DNA from: an uncultured Arthrobacter sp.
GTDB lineage: Bacteria > Actinomycetota > Actinomycetes > Actinomycetales > Micrococcaceae
Reading direction: 5' to 3'
DNA length: 64,000 nt
Assembly: GCF_902805515.1 (NCBI RefSeq)
Contig: NZ_CADCTE010000001.1
Span: 1 to 64,000 of the forward strand
The notes beneath the pieces are model-generated. The model saw nothing but the letters and a program-made list of their open reading frames with translations, was not told the origin of the DNA and did not search any database. Position numbers and translations under genes: made by a program. Of the stretch, positions 18,395 through 28,030 are shown piece by piece (within the stretch, counting starts at the first letter, position 1; every line of letters begins with the position of its first letter).

Positions 18395-19120
18395 ATGCCC
18401 GATATCCATGAACCACGCACCGCCCTCATCGTCGAGGACGACGAGGACATCCGGGAGCTGCTGGGCACGGCACTGCGGTTGAAGGGATTTTCGATCCTCG
18501 AGGCGGCGACCGGGCACGAGGGCCTGGCGAAGGTGCGCGAGCATCAGCCCGACCTGATCACCCTGGATTTGAACCTCCCCGACCTCGACGGGGTCGAGGT
18601 CTGCCGCCAGTCAAGGGCGATGAGTGATGCCTATATCGTGATGGTGACCGCGCGCCAGGACGAGATCGACCGGCTGCTGGGCCTGGAGACCGGCGCCGAC
18701 GATTTCATCGGCAAACCGTTCAGCCCGCGCGAGTTCACGGCCCGCGTCTCGGCCATGTTCCGCCGGCCGCGCACAGGCCCCGGCGTGGCCGGCAACGGCA
18801 GCTCCCCATTGCTGCGCCACGACGGACTGCTGATGGATGTCGAGGGTCGCACCGTGAGCCTCGACGGCGAGGAGCTGGCCCTGACGAGGATCGAGTTCGA
18901 CCTCCTCGAGGCCCTGCTCGACGGCGCGTCGCGGGTGTGGTCCCGCGAGGCACTCCTCGACCGGGTCTGGGGGGACGGCTGGGCGCTCGACCACCACCTC
19001 GTGGAGGTGCACATCCGGAACCTCCGCCGGAAGCTCAGCGACGACACCAGCAATCCGCGGTTCATCCGCACGGTCCGGGGCGTCGGGTACCGGTTGATTC
19101 CGCTGACACCGGTGCGCTGA
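18395..19120 (+). CDS. Response regulator, OmpR/PhoB type
   Basis: A 241-aa two-component regulator. The receiver domain has the acidic pocket VEDDED near residues 13-18, the phospho-acceptor Asp in LDLNLPDLDG near residue 56, and Lys in IGKPFSPREF near 108. The C-terminal winged helix has VWSREALLDRVWGDG and the typical end RFIRTVRGVGYRL. No histidine kinase gene is next to it, so its partner lies elsewhere. It is divergent from the alpha/beta hydrolase over about 90 bp and convergent with the GDPD gene, whose stop is 22 bp away. Confidence 0.93.
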   Translation: MPDIHEPRTALIVEDDEDIRELLGTALRLKGFSILEAATGHEGLAKVREHQPDLITLDLNLPDLDGVEVCRQSRAMSDAYIVMVTARQDEIDRLLGLETGADDFIGKPFSPREFTARVSAMFRRPRTGPGVAGNGSSPLLRHDGLLMDVEGRTVSLDGEELALTRIEFDLLEALLDGASRVWSREALLDRVWGDGWALDHHLVEVHIRNLRRKLSDDTSNPRFIRTVRGVGYRLIPLTPVR

Positions 19121-19141
19121 GGCCGCCGCGGCCGACCAGCT

Positions 19142-21028
19142 CTACAGCAGGCTGAGCTCGTCGAGGGCATCACGCAGCCCCGGCGCGCTTCCCCGCTCGT
19201 CATCGATGCTTTTCCGTTCGCTTTGAACGACATCGGGCCGGTCGGTGATGATTCCGTCGACCGGCACCCGCAGGAACGTCCGGATCGCATCGGGGTCGTT
19301 CACCGTCCACACCCACAGCTCCTTGCCGCGGCCGCGCGCGAGGGCGGCGAGTTCCTCGGTGAAGAAGGACTGCTCCACCACGAGGAAATCGCCCGGCTCC
19401 CCCTCCAGGGTGCCGACATTGGCGGCCACGGTGTAGCCCACCCGAAGCGCGGGCCGCTTCTCCTCGATCTCCCGGACCACCTCGCTGCTCAGGGAATGGT
19501 AGATGTGATGACCGGTCGCGCCGATCGAATCGAGCTCCGCCAGGAGCCGGTCCACCACCTGGGGCGATTCGTGCCCGTGCAGCTTGAGTTCGATCAGGAG
19601 CTTCACGCCGAGCTCCTCGGCCCGGAGGACGTAGTCAATGAGGGAAACCATCGAATCGCTGTACCCGCCGACACTCACGTCGATCGCCTCGGCCTCGGCG
19701 AGGGTCAGCTCGTAGGTGTTCACGTTGAGCCCCGAGACGATCCACAGGTTGACGTCGTGGCTGAGGATAAAGCGCCCGTCCCGGGTCTCCTGGGCGTCGA
19801 TCTCGACGAAATCCGGGCGCACCCGCGCCGCCGCCTCGAGGGCGCCGATCGTGTTTTCCACGCCTCCGCCGACGAACCCGCGGTGGGCGATGATCTTGGT
19901 GGACCCGGAGTCCGCGGGCACGCTTCCGGCCGCCGGGAGGATCGACGCCGACTGGACGGCCGTGGCTCCCATCACCGTCAGGCCGAGGACCACGAGGGCC
20001 GCCTGCCGCCGCCTGGAGCGGCCCCGCCGGTGGGGTTCCGGGGGCGCCGGGGCAGGCGGCGGTGCCCCGTCGGGAAGGCCAGTGCGCCGGTGGCTGTAGG
20101 CGGCGGTCAGGGCGTGGAGGATCACGACGAGCGCGAAACTCAGCACCACCGCGGAGCCGACATTGGCGATGCCGTAGCCGGCGGCCGCCACGGCGGGGGC
20201 GATGGGCGGGGCGAAGCGGTCCGCAAGGGCGGCGCCGAACACCACCGCCTCGGTCAGCAGGGTCGAGAGCGCACCGGCGCCGGCGGCGACGATTCCGATG
20301 ACGGCGGCAATCCGCCAGGACTGGCGTCGGGTCGCCGCCAGGCTGCCGGCCACGGCGCGGCCCGGAGACTTTCCTTCGATCACCAGCAGCGGGAAGGTGA
20401 AGATCAGGCGGAGATTCACGTACAGGAGTACGGCGAGGACCGTGCCGTACAGGGCGGCGCTCACCGGCGCCTTGAGCATCTCGCCGCTGACGAACAGCGG
20501 CACGGCGATGCCCCGGGTGACCGTGGAGAACAGGCCGAATCCGCCCAGGGGCATGACCAGCAGGACATAGACGATCAGCAGGGGGGACTGGTAGTGGACC
20601 ACCGCCCGGATGGCCCGGGCCACGTCCTCGATCACCGGCCGCAGCTGCAGGGGCAGGGCGCACTGCTGGCGGTGGACCAGCACGATCAGGGTGACAAGCT
20701 GCACGCTCACCACCGCGAGGGCCGCGACCACCAGCAGGATCATCAGCAGCAGCGCCACGGGGTGCGCCAGCACCATCCCGAGGTTCTGGTCACTGATGCG
20801 GGGCAGGCCCGATGCGGCCAGGACGAGGCGGAAGAGTGCCGACAGGGCCGGGAGCGCCAGCAGGATGGTGGCGCCGTTGAGGACCAGGGAGGCGAGCTGA
20901 AGGGGGAGGAACCCCCTGAGCGCCTCGGTCAGGGCCTTGCGCAGGGATGTCCGCAGGGGAAAGGGCGCCGATGGCACGCGGGTTTCGGGCGCGCCGGTTG
21001 AGCGCCCGATCCGCTTGGCCATGTACAT
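19142..21028 (-). CDS. Membrane-anchored glycerophosphodiester phosphodiesterase
   Basis: A 628-aa protein with two parts. The first 350 residues form about six to eight membrane segments of the type found before GDPD domains in Gram-positive bacteria. After a Pro-rich linker and one more hydrophobic segment comes the GDPD domain (about residues 375-610): IIAHRGF with the catalytic His, VENTIGALEAA, FVEIDAQETRDGRFILSHD and LLIELK. It would hydrolyse glycerophosphodiesters from phospholipids or teichoic-acid-type polymers outside the membrane. It is convergent with the response regulator gene. Confidence 0.9.
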   Translation of the reverse strand: MYMAKRIGRSTGAPETRVPSAPFPLRTSLRKALTEALRGFLPLQLASLVLNGATILLALPALSALFRLVLAASGLPRISDQNLGMVLAHPVALLLMILLVVAALAVVSVQLVTLIVLVHRQQCALPLQLRPVIEDVARAIRAVVHYQSPLLIVYVLLVMPLGGFGLFSTVTRGIAVPLFVSGEMLKAPVSAALYGTVLAVLLYVNLRLIFTFPLLVIEGKSPGRAVAGSLAATRRQSWRIAAVIGIVAAGAGALSTLLTEAVVFGAALADRFAPPIAPAVAAAGYGIANVGSAVVLSFALVVILHALTAAYSHRRTGLPDGAPPPAPAPPEPHRRGRSRRRQAALVVLGLTVMGATAVQSASILPAAGSVPADSGSTKIIAHRGFVGGGVENTIGALEAAARVRPDFVEIDAQETRDGRFILSHDVNLWIVSGLNVNTYELTLAEAEAIDVSVGGYSDSMVSLIDYVLRAEELGVKLLIELKLHGHESPQVVDRLLAELDSIGATGHHIYHSLSSEVVREIEEKRPALRVGYTVAANVGTLEGEPGDFLVVEQSFFTEELAALARGRGKELWVWTVNDPDAIRTFLRVPVDGIITDRPDVVQSERKSIDDERGSAPGLRDALDELSLL

Positions 21029-21138
21029 CTCGCGTATCCCTTCGGGTCTCCGGAGCCCCGGAGCGCGCGTCGGTGGGCCGCCAGCGGAGCATTTACCGAA
21101 CCACTCTAGGCCCAGCGGGCCGCCGCGGGGACCGCCGC

Positions 21139-21144
21139 TAAGCT
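21139..21144 (+). promoter_or_regulatory. -10 box TAAGCT, probable leaderless start of the ABC-F gene
   Basis: TAAGCT stands about 6 nt before the GTG start at 21151 (position read to within one base). No ribosome binding site follows it. Confidence 0.5.
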
Positions 21145-21150
21145 TTAGGG

Positions 21151-22833
21151 GTGGCTCACCTTGACGTTTCCAACATTGATTATTTCCTCTCCGACGGACG
21201 GCAGCTGCTCAATGCGGTCTCCTTCCGGGTCGGGGAAGGCCACAAGACCGCCCTGATCGGGCCCAACGGCACGGGCAAGACAACGCTGCTGCGGATCATC
21301 GCCGGAGACCTGACCGCCGATGAAGGGGCGGTCACCCGCTCGGGCGCCCTGGGCATCATGCGCCAGTTCGTGGGGCAGGTGCGTGATGACACCACCGTCC
21401 GCGACCTCCTGGTCTCCGCCGCGCCGCCGGCCCTCGCGCGGGCGGCGAAGGCCGTCGATGACGCCGAGCTGGCCATGATGGAAACCGATGACGAACCCAC
21501 CCAGATGCGCTACGCCCAGGCGATCGCCGACTGGGGGGACGGCGGCGGGTATGAACTGGAGACCACCTGGGACGAGGTGACCATGGCGGCCCTCGGCATT
21601 CCGTTCGACCGCGCCCAGCACCGGGCGGCATCCACCCTCTCCGGAGGTGAACAAAAACGCCTGGTCCTCGAGGCGCTCTTCTCCGGGCCGGACGAACTGC
21701 TCCTGCTCGATGAGCCGGACAACTACCTCGATGTGCCAGGCAAGCGCTGGCTCGAGACGAAACTGGCCGAGTCGCGCAAGTCGGTGCTCTTCGTCAGCCA
21801 CGACCGGGAGCTGCTGGCCAACGCCGCCACCCGCATCGTCACCCTTGAGCCCGGCGTCCTCGGGGCGTCCGCCTGGACCCACGGCGGAGGATTCGAAACC
21901 TACCTCAAGGCCCGGCAGGACCGGAACGCCCGGTTCGAGGAGCTGCGGCGCCGGTGGGATGAGGAGCACCTGAAGCTCAAGGAACTCGTGAACATGTACA
22001 AGAACAAGGCCGCGTTCCGCTCCGATATGGCCAACCGTTACCACGCGGCGCAGACGCGGCTGGCGAAATTCCTTGAGGCGGGCCCGCCGGAGGCCCTCCC
22101 CATGGAACAGAACGTGTCGATGCGGCTGCGCGGAGGACGGACGGCGAAGCGGGCGGTGGTGGCCTCGAAACTGGAACTGACGGGCCTGATGAAGCCGTTC
22201 AGCACCGAGATCTGGTTCGGCGACCGGGTCGGCGTCCTGGGCTCCAACGGGTCCGGCAAGTCCCACTTCCTGCGGCTGCTCGCAGGCGGGGGGACCGACC
22301 CGGACAAGGAACACCAGCCGGTGTCCGACGTCGACATCGCAGAAGTGCCGCACGAGGGGACGGTCAAGCTCGGGGCGCGCATCCGTCCGGGATTTTTCGC
22401 CCAGACCCATTCGCGTCCGGACCTGCTGGGCCGGACCCTCCTCGATATCCTGCACCGCGGCGATGAGCACCGCTCGGGCCTGGGACGGGAGGCGGCTTCG
22501 GCCGTTCTCGACCGGTACGGCCTGGCGGGACAGGCCGAACAGCGGTACGACTCGCTCTCCGGCGGGCAGCAGGCGCGGCTGCAGATCCTGCTGCTCGAAC
22601 TCTCCGGCGCCACCCTGCTGCTGCTCGACGAGCCGACCGACAACCTCGACCTGCACTCGGCCGAAGCGCTCGAACACGCCATCGACGCCTTCGAGGGAAC
22701 CGTCCTCGCCGTCACCCACGACCGGTGGTTCGCCCGCAGCTTTGACCGGTTCCTCGTCTTCGGCTCCGATGGGAAGGTCTATGAAAGCAAGGAACCCGTC
22801 TGGGATGAGGGGCGGGTCGCCCGGGCCCGCTGA
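21151..22833 (+). CDS. ABC-F family ATPase
   Basis: A 560-aa protein with two ATP-binding cassettes and no membrane segment, the ABC-F layout. First cassette: GPNGTGKTT near residue 34 and LSGGEQKR near 163. Second cassette: GSNGSGKS near 367 and LSGGQQAR near 469. The linker between them (about 250-310) is helical and charged, as in ribosome-binding members. ABC-F proteins act on ribosomes in translation control or antibiotic protection; which applies here cannot be told. It is followed 113 bp later by an MFS gene with its own leaderless promoter. Confidence 0.93.
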   Translation: MAHLDVSNIDYFLSDGRQLLNAVSFRVGEGHKTALIGPNGTGKTTLLRIIAGDLTADEGAVTRSGALGIMRQFVGQVRDDTTVRDLLVSAAPPALARAAKAVDDAELAMMETDDEPTQMRYAQAIADWGDGGGYELETTWDEVTMAALGIPFDRAQHRAASTLSGGEQKRLVLEALFSGPDELLLLDEPDNYLDVPGKRWLETKLAESRKSVLFVSHDRELLANAATRIVTLEPGVLGASAWTHGGGFETYLKARQDRNARFEELRRRWDEEHLKLKELVNMYKNKAAFRSDMANRYHAAQTRLAKFLEAGPPEALPMEQNVSMRLRGGRTAKRAVVASKLELTGLMKPFSTEIWFGDRVGVLGSNGSGKSHFLRLLAGGGTDPDKEHQPVSDVDIAEVPHEGTVKLGARIRPGFFAQTHSRPDLLGRTLLDILHRGDEHRSGLGREAASAVLDRYGLAGQAEQRYDSLSGGQQARLQILLLELSGATLLLLDEPTDNLDLHSAEALEHAIDAFEGTVLAVTHDRWFARSFDRFLVFGSDGKVYESKEPVWDEGRVARAR

Positions 22834-22934
22834 GCCGGGCACCGGACGCCGGCGGCCGGTTCGTCCCTGCCGGCGGGTTTCGTCCGGGCCGGGACGGAGG
22901 GCGGACCGGTTTGAAAGCCACCGAAGGACGCGGC

Positions 22935-22940
22935 TACGGT
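22935..22940 (+). promoter_or_regulatory. -10 box TACGGT, probable leaderless start of the MFS gene
   Basis: TACGGT ends exactly 6 nt before GTG 22947 and decides this start over a TTG at 22911. Confidence 0.45.
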
Positions 22941-22946
22941 GGCAGG

Positions 22947-24149
22947 GTGAACCCCAACCTGAAGTCCGCCGTCTGGGCCACCTTCGCCATCTTCGGGCTC
23001 AACGGCCTTGTCTTCGCGAGCTGGGCCGCCCGGATCCCCGCTGCTTCGGCAGCGCTTGAGCTCAGCTCGGGCCAGATGGGTGCGCTGCTGCTGGTTGGGG
23101 CGGTGGGTTCGGTGCTGTCCCTGCCCCTTGCCGGTTTGATCTCGGCACGCGTCGGCACGGCGAACACCGTGCGGATCGGAGGAGCTGCAGCGGCGCTCGC
23201 CGCGGTCACCGTCGCCGCCGGCCTGCAGTTCCAGTCGGTGCCGCTGACCGGGGCGGGACTGTTCCTCTTCGGTTCGGGCGTGGCGCTCTGGGACGTCGCC
23301 CAGAACATCGAGGGCGCCGACGTCGAACGCCGGCTGCGGCGCACCATCATGCCGCGCTTCCACGCCGCCTTCAGCGGCGGCGCGTTCCTCGGGGCGCTGC
23401 TGGGCGCCGGCCTTGCCGCCGTCGACGTCGACCTGCCGGCGCACCTGGTGGCCGTTGCGGTCCTGTCCCTCGCCGTGTCTCTGTGGATGCCCCGGTATTT
23501 CCTGCCCGTGGCTGCGCCCGGGCACACCGCGCAGGTGCCGGTGGCGGGCGGCAGGTTCTCCGCCTGGCGTGAGCCGCGCACGCTGCTGATCGGACTCGTG
23601 GTGCTGGGTGCAGCGCTGACGGAGGGCGCCGCCAACGACTGGGTGGCCAAGGCCACCGTTGACGGGCTGGGCAGCAGTGAAAGCGTCGGGGCCCTCATGT
23701 TCGCCGTCTTCGTCGCCGCAATGACCCTCGTCCGCTTCGTCGGCGGGGGATACATCGACCGCCACGGGCGGGTCCGGGTGCTTCAGGCGAGCCTGGGAAC
23801 CTCCCTCGCGGGCCTCCTCCTGTTCGTGCTCGCCCCCAATGTCCTCCTGGCGGGGGTGGGGGCCGTGCTGTGGGGTGCCGGGGCCGCACTGGGCTTCCCC
23901 ATGGGCATGTCCGCGGCCGCCGATGACCCGCGCCACGCCGCGCTGCGGGTCTCCGTCGTCTCGACGATCGGCTACACGGCCTTCCTCGCGGGCCCGCCCC
24001 TGCTGGGCTTCCTCGGTGACCTCGTGGGGATCCGCACCGCCCTGCTCGCCGTCGGCGCCGCAGTGCTCGCGTCGTTCCTCGTCGCCCCCGCCGCCCGCGA
24101 ACGGGCCAGCGAAGAGCACACGGCAATTTTGGATAAGGACAGAACCTGA
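22947..24149 (+). CDS. MFS transporter
   Basis: A 400-aa membrane protein with about 12 hydrophobic segments. The N-terminus reads NPNLKSAVWATFAIFGLNGLVFASWAARIP, typical of the group of MFS proteins related to YbjJ. The loop between segments 2 and 3 has ARVGTANTVRIGG, a variant of the family A motif; a second copy, GGGYIDRHGRVRVLQA, appears in the second half. Substrate unknown, probably an exporter. Start GTG 22947 is supported by the leaderless promoter. It lies between ABC-F and ABC-exporter genes on the same strand. Confidence 0.85.
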   Translation: MNPNLKSAVWATFAIFGLNGLVFASWAARIPAASAALELSSGQMGALLLVGAVGSVLSLPLAGLISARVGTANTVRIGGAAAALAAVTVAAGLQFQSVPLTGAGLFLFGSGVALWDVAQNIEGADVERRLRRTIMPRFHAAFSGGAFLGALLGAGLAAVDVDLPAHLVAVAVLSLAVSLWMPRYFLPVAAPGHTAQVPVAGGRFSAWREPRTLLIGLVVLGAALTEGAANDWVAKATVDGLGSSESVGALMFAVFVAAMTLVRFVGGGYIDRHGRVRVLQASLGTSLAGLLLFVLAPNVLLAGVGAVLWGAGAALGFPMGMSAAADDPRHAALRVSVVSTIGYTAFLAGPPLLGFLGDLVGIRTALLAVGAAVLASFLVAPAARERASEEHTAILDKDRT

Positions 24150-24182
24150 CCTGATTGGTGCGGGGTCGTGGGAGTGCGCGCC

Positions 24183-24188
24183 TAAGCT
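24183..24188 (+). promoter_or_regulatory. -10 box TAAGCT, probable leaderless start of the ABC ATPase
   Basis: TAAGCT ends 7 nt before ATG 24196, with no ribosome binding site in between. Confidence 0.5.
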
Positions 24189-24195
24189 TTTCCGC

Positions 24196-25188
24196 ATGAC
24201 AATGATTGAGGCCTCCGGTCTGAAGAAGACCTACCGCTCAAAGAGCGGCCCGGTCCATGCCCTTGCCGGGATGGACCTATCCGTGCCCCGCGGAACGGTG
24301 AAGGCGCTGCTCGGCCCGAACGGCGCCGGGAAGACCACAGTGGTCAAGGTGCTGACCACGCTGATCCGGCCCACCGAGGGCACCGCCCTCGTCGACGGAA
24401 TCGACGTCCTCTCGAACCCGAAAGCGGCCCGCCGCATCATCGGGGTCTCGGGCCAGTATGCGGCCGTCGACGAGAACCTCACCGGCTTCGAGAACCTTGA
24501 AATGGTGGGCCGGCTCTACCACCTGAGCGCCCGCGAGGCCAAGCGCAGGGCCCAGGACCTGATCGAACAGTTCGAACTCACCGAGGCGGGCAACCGGCCG
24601 GTAAAGGGTTTCTCGGGCGGCATGCGCCGCCGGATCGACCTCGCCGGGGCACTGGTGATCAACCCCAAGGTGCTCTTCCTCGACGAACCCACCACGGGAC
24701 TCGATCCGCGCAGCCGCCTCTCGCTCTGGGGGATTATCAAGAACCTGGTCAGCGACGGCACCACGCTGCTGCTGACCACGCAGTACCTCGAGGAGGCGGA
24801 CCAGCTCTCCGACGACATCGCCGTGATCGACGGCGGGCGTGTCATCGCCGAGGGAACGGCAGATGAACTCAAGGCGCAGATCGGCGGCCACCGGGTGGTG
24901 GTCACCCTGGTGAACCCGGCCGACGCCGGAGCGGCGCGGGAAATCCTCGGCCGCCACGGTGACGGGGAGGCCACCGTCGGAACCGACGGCCGCACGGTCG
25001 AGGTGGGCGTGATCAACGGGCCGCGGGCCCTGCAGTACGTCCTCGGCGACCTGGGGCAGGCAGGGGTCGAACTCCACGACGCCGGCATGCGGCGCCCCAG
25101 CCTCGATGATGTCTTCCTCAAGCTCACGGGCCGGCACGCCGAGAACACCGATGAGAACGCCCCTGCTGAGAAGGAGAACGCGAAATGA
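24196..25188 (+). CDS. ABC exporter ATPase, DrrA-like
   Basis: A 330-aa ATP-binding subunit. Walker A is GPNGAGKTT near residue 40, the signature FSGGMRRRID near 139, and Walker B LFLDEPTTGLD near 160. The C-terminal 100 residues carry the MRRPSLDDVFLKLTG segment that is typical of the daunorubicin-resistance (DrrA) group. It would power the membrane protein encoded next, whose ATG overlaps its TGA. Export of a drug-like or lipid substrate is the family role; the actual substrate is unknown. An alternative ATG lies two codons downstream. Confidence 0.92.
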   Translation: MTMIEASGLKKTYRSKSGPVHALAGMDLSVPRGTVKALLGPNGAGKTTVVKVLTTLIRPTEGTALVDGIDVLSNPKAARRIIGVSGQYAAVDENLTGFENLEMVGRLYHLSAREAKRRAQDLIEQFELTEAGNRPVKGFSGGMRRRIDLAGALVINPKVLFLDEPTTGLDPRSRLSLWGIIKNLVSDGTTLLLTTQYLEEADQLSDDIAVIDGGRVIAEGTADELKAQIGGHRVVVTLVNPADAGAAREILGRHGDGEATVGTDGRTVEVGVINGPRALQYVLGDLGQAGVELHDAGMRRPSLDDVFLKLTGRHAENTDENAPAEKENAK

Positions 25189-26033
25189 GCGTCCTGGCCC
25201 CCGAAAACCGGCAGGCCCGGCCCGCGCCCGAGCCCGGTGCCGCCTCGATGTGGCTGTCCGACGGATGGACGGTCACCAAGCGCAACCTGACCAAGCTCAA
25301 GCGGTCCCCGGACATGCTTGTGTTCGCCGTGCTGCAGCCGATCATGTTCGTGCTGCTGTTCAGCCAGATCTACGGCGGCTCCATCCAGGTCCAGGGCACC
25401 GACTACACCCAGTACCTCATGGCCGGGATCTTCGCCCAGACCGTGATCTTCGGCTCGACCTTCTCCGGCTCGGCGATGGCCCAGGACCTCAAGGACGGCA
25501 TCATCGACCGGTTCCGGACCCTGCCGATGAGCTCTTCGGCGGTTCTGGTCGGACGCACGAACAGCGACCTGGTGCTCAACGGCATCTCCATGCTCATCAT
25601 GATGGCGACCGGGTTCGTCGTCGGCTGGCGGGTGAACGCCCCCTTCAGCAGTTTCCTTGCCGGCATCGGGCTGCTGCTGCTGTTCTCCTATGCCTTCAGC
25701 TGGGTCATGGCACTGCTGGGCATGAGCGTGAAGTCACCGGAGGTCATCAACAACGCCTCCTTCATGATCCTGTTTCCGCTCACGTTCATCTCCAACGCCT
25801 TCGTCCAGAGCCAGACCCTTCCGGCGCCGCTCGAGGCGTTCGCGAACTGGAACCCGGTCTCCGCGCTGGTCCAGGCGGCACGGGAGCTCTTTGGGAATGT
25901 CGGTTCGGTGCCCACCCCGGATGCCTGGCCCATGCAGAACGCCGTGCCGACGGTCCTGATCGGCGCGATCCTGATGCTGCTGATCTTCGTTCCGCTGTGC
26001 ATCCGCAAGTTCGCCTCGATCAGCTCCCGCTGA
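25185..26033 (+). CDS. ABC-2 type permease, DrrB-like
   Basis: A 282-aa membrane subunit with about six hydrophobic segments after a 35-residue cytosolic N-terminus. The pattern RNLTKLKRSPDMLVFAVLQPIMFVLLF is typical of the DrrB group, as is FPLTFISNAFV in the middle of the second half. It overlaps the ATPase gene by 4 bp (ATGA), so the two are translationally coupled and form one exporter. A strong hairpin terminator follows 14 bp after the stop. Confidence 0.92.
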   Translation: MSVLAPENRQARPAPEPGAASMWLSDGWTVTKRNLTKLKRSPDMLVFAVLQPIMFVLLFSQIYGGSIQVQGTDYTQYLMAGIFAQTVIFGSTFSGSAMAQDLKDGIIDRFRTLPMSSSAVLVGRTNSDLVLNGISMLIMMATGFVVGWRVNAPFSSFLAGIGLLLLFSYAFSWVMALLGMSVKSPEVINNASFMILFPLTFISNAFVQSQTLPAPLEAFANWNPVSALVQAARELFGNVGSVPTPDAWPMQNAVPTVLIGAILMLLIFVPLCIRKFASISSR

Positions 26034-26046
26034 ACGCTGTCTCCAC

Positions 26047-26083
26047 ACCCGGTCAGGCGGGTTTCATCCGCCTGACCGGGTGC
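26047..26083 (+). terminator. Strong hairpin terminator after the DrrAB-like pair
   Basis: A 15-bp perfect stem (26047-26061 with 26069-26083) encloses a 7-nt loop. It separates the first exporter from the second. Confidence 0.75.
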
Positions 26084-26166
26084 GGGCGGTTTCTCCCCCT
26101 AGAGTGGCAACCGGGGGGCCTTGTCCGACCGCGCCTTCCTTACCCGGCAATCCAGAGGACGTTCCC

Positions 26167-27120
26167 ATGATCGAGGCCCAGGGCCTGTTCAAACGCTACG
26201 GCGACAAGACGGCCGTCAACGGCATCTCCTTCACCGTCCACCCCGGCAAGGTCACAGGGTTCCTAGGGCCGAACGGCGCCGGGAAATCGACGACGATGCG
26301 CATGATCGTCGGACTCGACACGCCGAGCGCCGGCTCCGTGAGCGTGAACGGCCGCCGGTACGCCGAGCACCGGGCACCGCTGCGGGAGGTGGGCGCGCTG
26401 CTTGAGGCGAAGGCCTTCCACACCAAGCGCAGCGCCTACAACCACCTGCGGGCCATGGCCGCCACCCACGGGATTCCGAACAGCAGGGTGCACGAGGTCA
26501 TCGAGATGACCGGGCTCGGGCCGGTCGCCAAGAAGCGGGTCGGCGGATTTTCGATGGGGATGGGCCAGCGCCTGGGGATTGCCGTGGCGATGCTCGGCGA
26601 CCCGCAGACCGTCATCCTGGACGAACCCGTCAACGGGCTCGACCCCGAGGGCGTCCAGTGGATCCGGCACCTCGCCCGCGGCCTCGCCGCCGAGGGGCGG
26701 ACCGTCTTTCTCTCTTCCCACCTCATGTCCGAAATGGCGATGACGGCGGACCACCTGATCGTGATCGGTCGCGGCCGGATCATCGCCGATGCCCCGGTCT
26801 CCGAGATCATCGCCGGCCGCGGACAGCTTCGCACCCGCGTCCGCACCGACCGGCCCTCGGAGCTGCTGGCGGCGCTCGGCGGGGACGGCACGACCTCGAC
26901 CCTCCTTGAGCCCGACCTGCTCGAAATCACGGGTCCCGATCCGCGCCGGATCGCCGAGGCGGCCCTGCGCCAGCAGGTGCTCGTATACGAACTGACCCCC
27001 CTGCAGGCCTCCCTCGAGGAGGCGTACATGGAACTCACCGCCTCCGAAGTCGAATACTCCTCGCACGACCTGCCCCTCGGCGCACGGGCCCAGGATGTCC
27101 CCGAAGGAAGCCGATCATGA
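26167..27120 (+). CDS. ABC transporter ATPase, BcrA-like
   Basis: A 317-aa ATP-binding subunit. Walker A is GPNGAGKST near residue 34 and Walker B VILDEPVNGLDPEG near 150. The signature is FSMGMGQRLGIA rather than LSGGQ, a change known in the BcrA/bacitracin-type exporters. The C-terminal 90 residues include SLEEAYMELT. Its gene overlaps the next permease gene by 4 bp. A TAGAGT box at 26100 could be the -10, giving a leader of about 60 nt. Substrate unknown. Confidence 0.9.
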   Translation: MIEAQGLFKRYGDKTAVNGISFTVHPGKVTGFLGPNGAGKSTTMRMIVGLDTPSAGSVSVNGRRYAEHRAPLREVGALLEAKAFHTKRSAYNHLRAMAATHGIPNSRVHEVIEMTGLGPVAKKRVGGFSMGMGQRLGIAVAMLGDPQTVILDEPVNGLDPEGVQWIRHLARGLAAEGRTVFLSSHLMSEMAMTADHLIVIGRGRIIADAPVSEIIAGRGQLRTRVRTDRPSELLAALGGDGTTSTLLEPDLLEITGPDPRRIAEAALRQQVLVYELTPLQASLEEAYMELTASEVEYSSHDLPLGARAQDVPEGSRS

Positions 27121-28001
27121 GCACCTCGACGTCAACCCCCGCCGCTCCGGCCGGGGCCCGCCGTTCCGACGGACCCCGGCTTAGCTTCGCGCGCGTGCTG
27201 AGGTCCGAATGGATCAAGGTCACCACGGTGCCCTCGACCGTGATCCTGCTCGCGAGCACCCTCGTGGTGATGGTCGGCCTGGCCGCCCTGGCCTCCTGGT
27301 CCCTCCAGACGGGCCAGGCCCAGCTTGACTCCGGCGGACCACCGCCGCAGATGGGTCCTCCGGGGGATCCCCTGCCGGACTTCGGCGACCTCGCCCGCGG
27401 CACTCCCTCCTCGGGAATCATTTTCGGGCAGCTCCTCATCGCCTCCCTCGCCGTGGTGCTGATCGCCTCCGAGTGGGCCACCGGGATGATCCGGTCGACA
27501 ATGGTGGCCGTGCCGAAGCGGGTGCCGGCCCTGCTGGCGAAGAACGTTATCGTCGCCGCCGTCTCATTCCTGATCGGAGCCGCCGCCGCGCTCCTGTCCT
27601 ATGTTGTTGCCCAGCCCATCCTGGCCGTCGAGGACCTCGATTTCGCCCTCACCGATGACAAGATCGTGGCGAGCATCGTCAACACCGGCACCTATCTTGC
27701 CCTGATCGCGGTGATCTCCATGGGGATCGGCACGCTGTTGCGCAATACCGCAGGGGGAGTCGTGACGGCCGTCGGGCTCTTTTTCGTCCTTCCCGTAATC
27801 GTGGTGAACCTGATCTCCGGGCTGGCCGACTGGATCCCCGACGCCGCACGCTTCCTGCCGACCAACGCCGGGGAACAGCTCGTCGCCGTCGTCGCCGAAG
27901 AAGGGGCCCTGACCCAGCTCGAAGGCGGCCTCGTGATGGCGGCCTGGGCCGTCGTCCTGCTCATTGCCTCACTGCTGGTGACCCGCAGGCGCGACATCTG
28001 A
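27117..28001 (+). CDS. ABC-2 permease subunit
   Basis: A 294-aa membrane protein with about six hydrophobic segments. After a basic N-terminus it has VLRSEWIKVTTVPSTVILL, the usual entry of ABC-2 permeases of this group, and the ASEWATGMIRSTMVAVPKR motif near residue 120. It overlaps the ATPase gene by 4 bp and would be its membrane partner. A hairpin terminator follows at 28031. Confidence 0.9.
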   Translation: MSTSTSTPAAPAGARRSDGPRLSFARVLRSEWIKVTTVPSTVILLASTLVVMVGLAALASWSLQTGQAQLDSGGPPPQMGPPGDPLPDFGDLARGTPSSGIIFGQLLIASLAVVLIASEWATGMIRSTMVAVPKRVPALLAKNVIVAAVSFLIGAAAALLSYVVAQPILAVEDLDFALTDDKIVASIVNTGTYLALIAVISMGIGTLLRNTAGGVVTAVGLFFVLPVIVVNLISGLADWIPDAARFLPTNAGEQLVAVVAEEGALTQLEGGLVMAAWAVVLLIASLLVTRRRDI

Positions 28002-28030
28002 CGCAGCCGCTGCCGACCGGTTTCCGCCCG

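Noticed and set aside
19223-21001. 592-codon open frame on the plus strand
   Set aside because: It is antisense to the GDPD gene, whose membrane and catalytic motifs are clear; the shadow product is dominated by Gly, Arg, Asp and His.
21135-21150. TAAGCTTTA near the ABC-F start as another MarR operator
   Set aside because: It lacks the AAG-N4-CTT spacing of the island sites and fits a leaderless -10 box much better; the same applies to TAAGCT at 24183.
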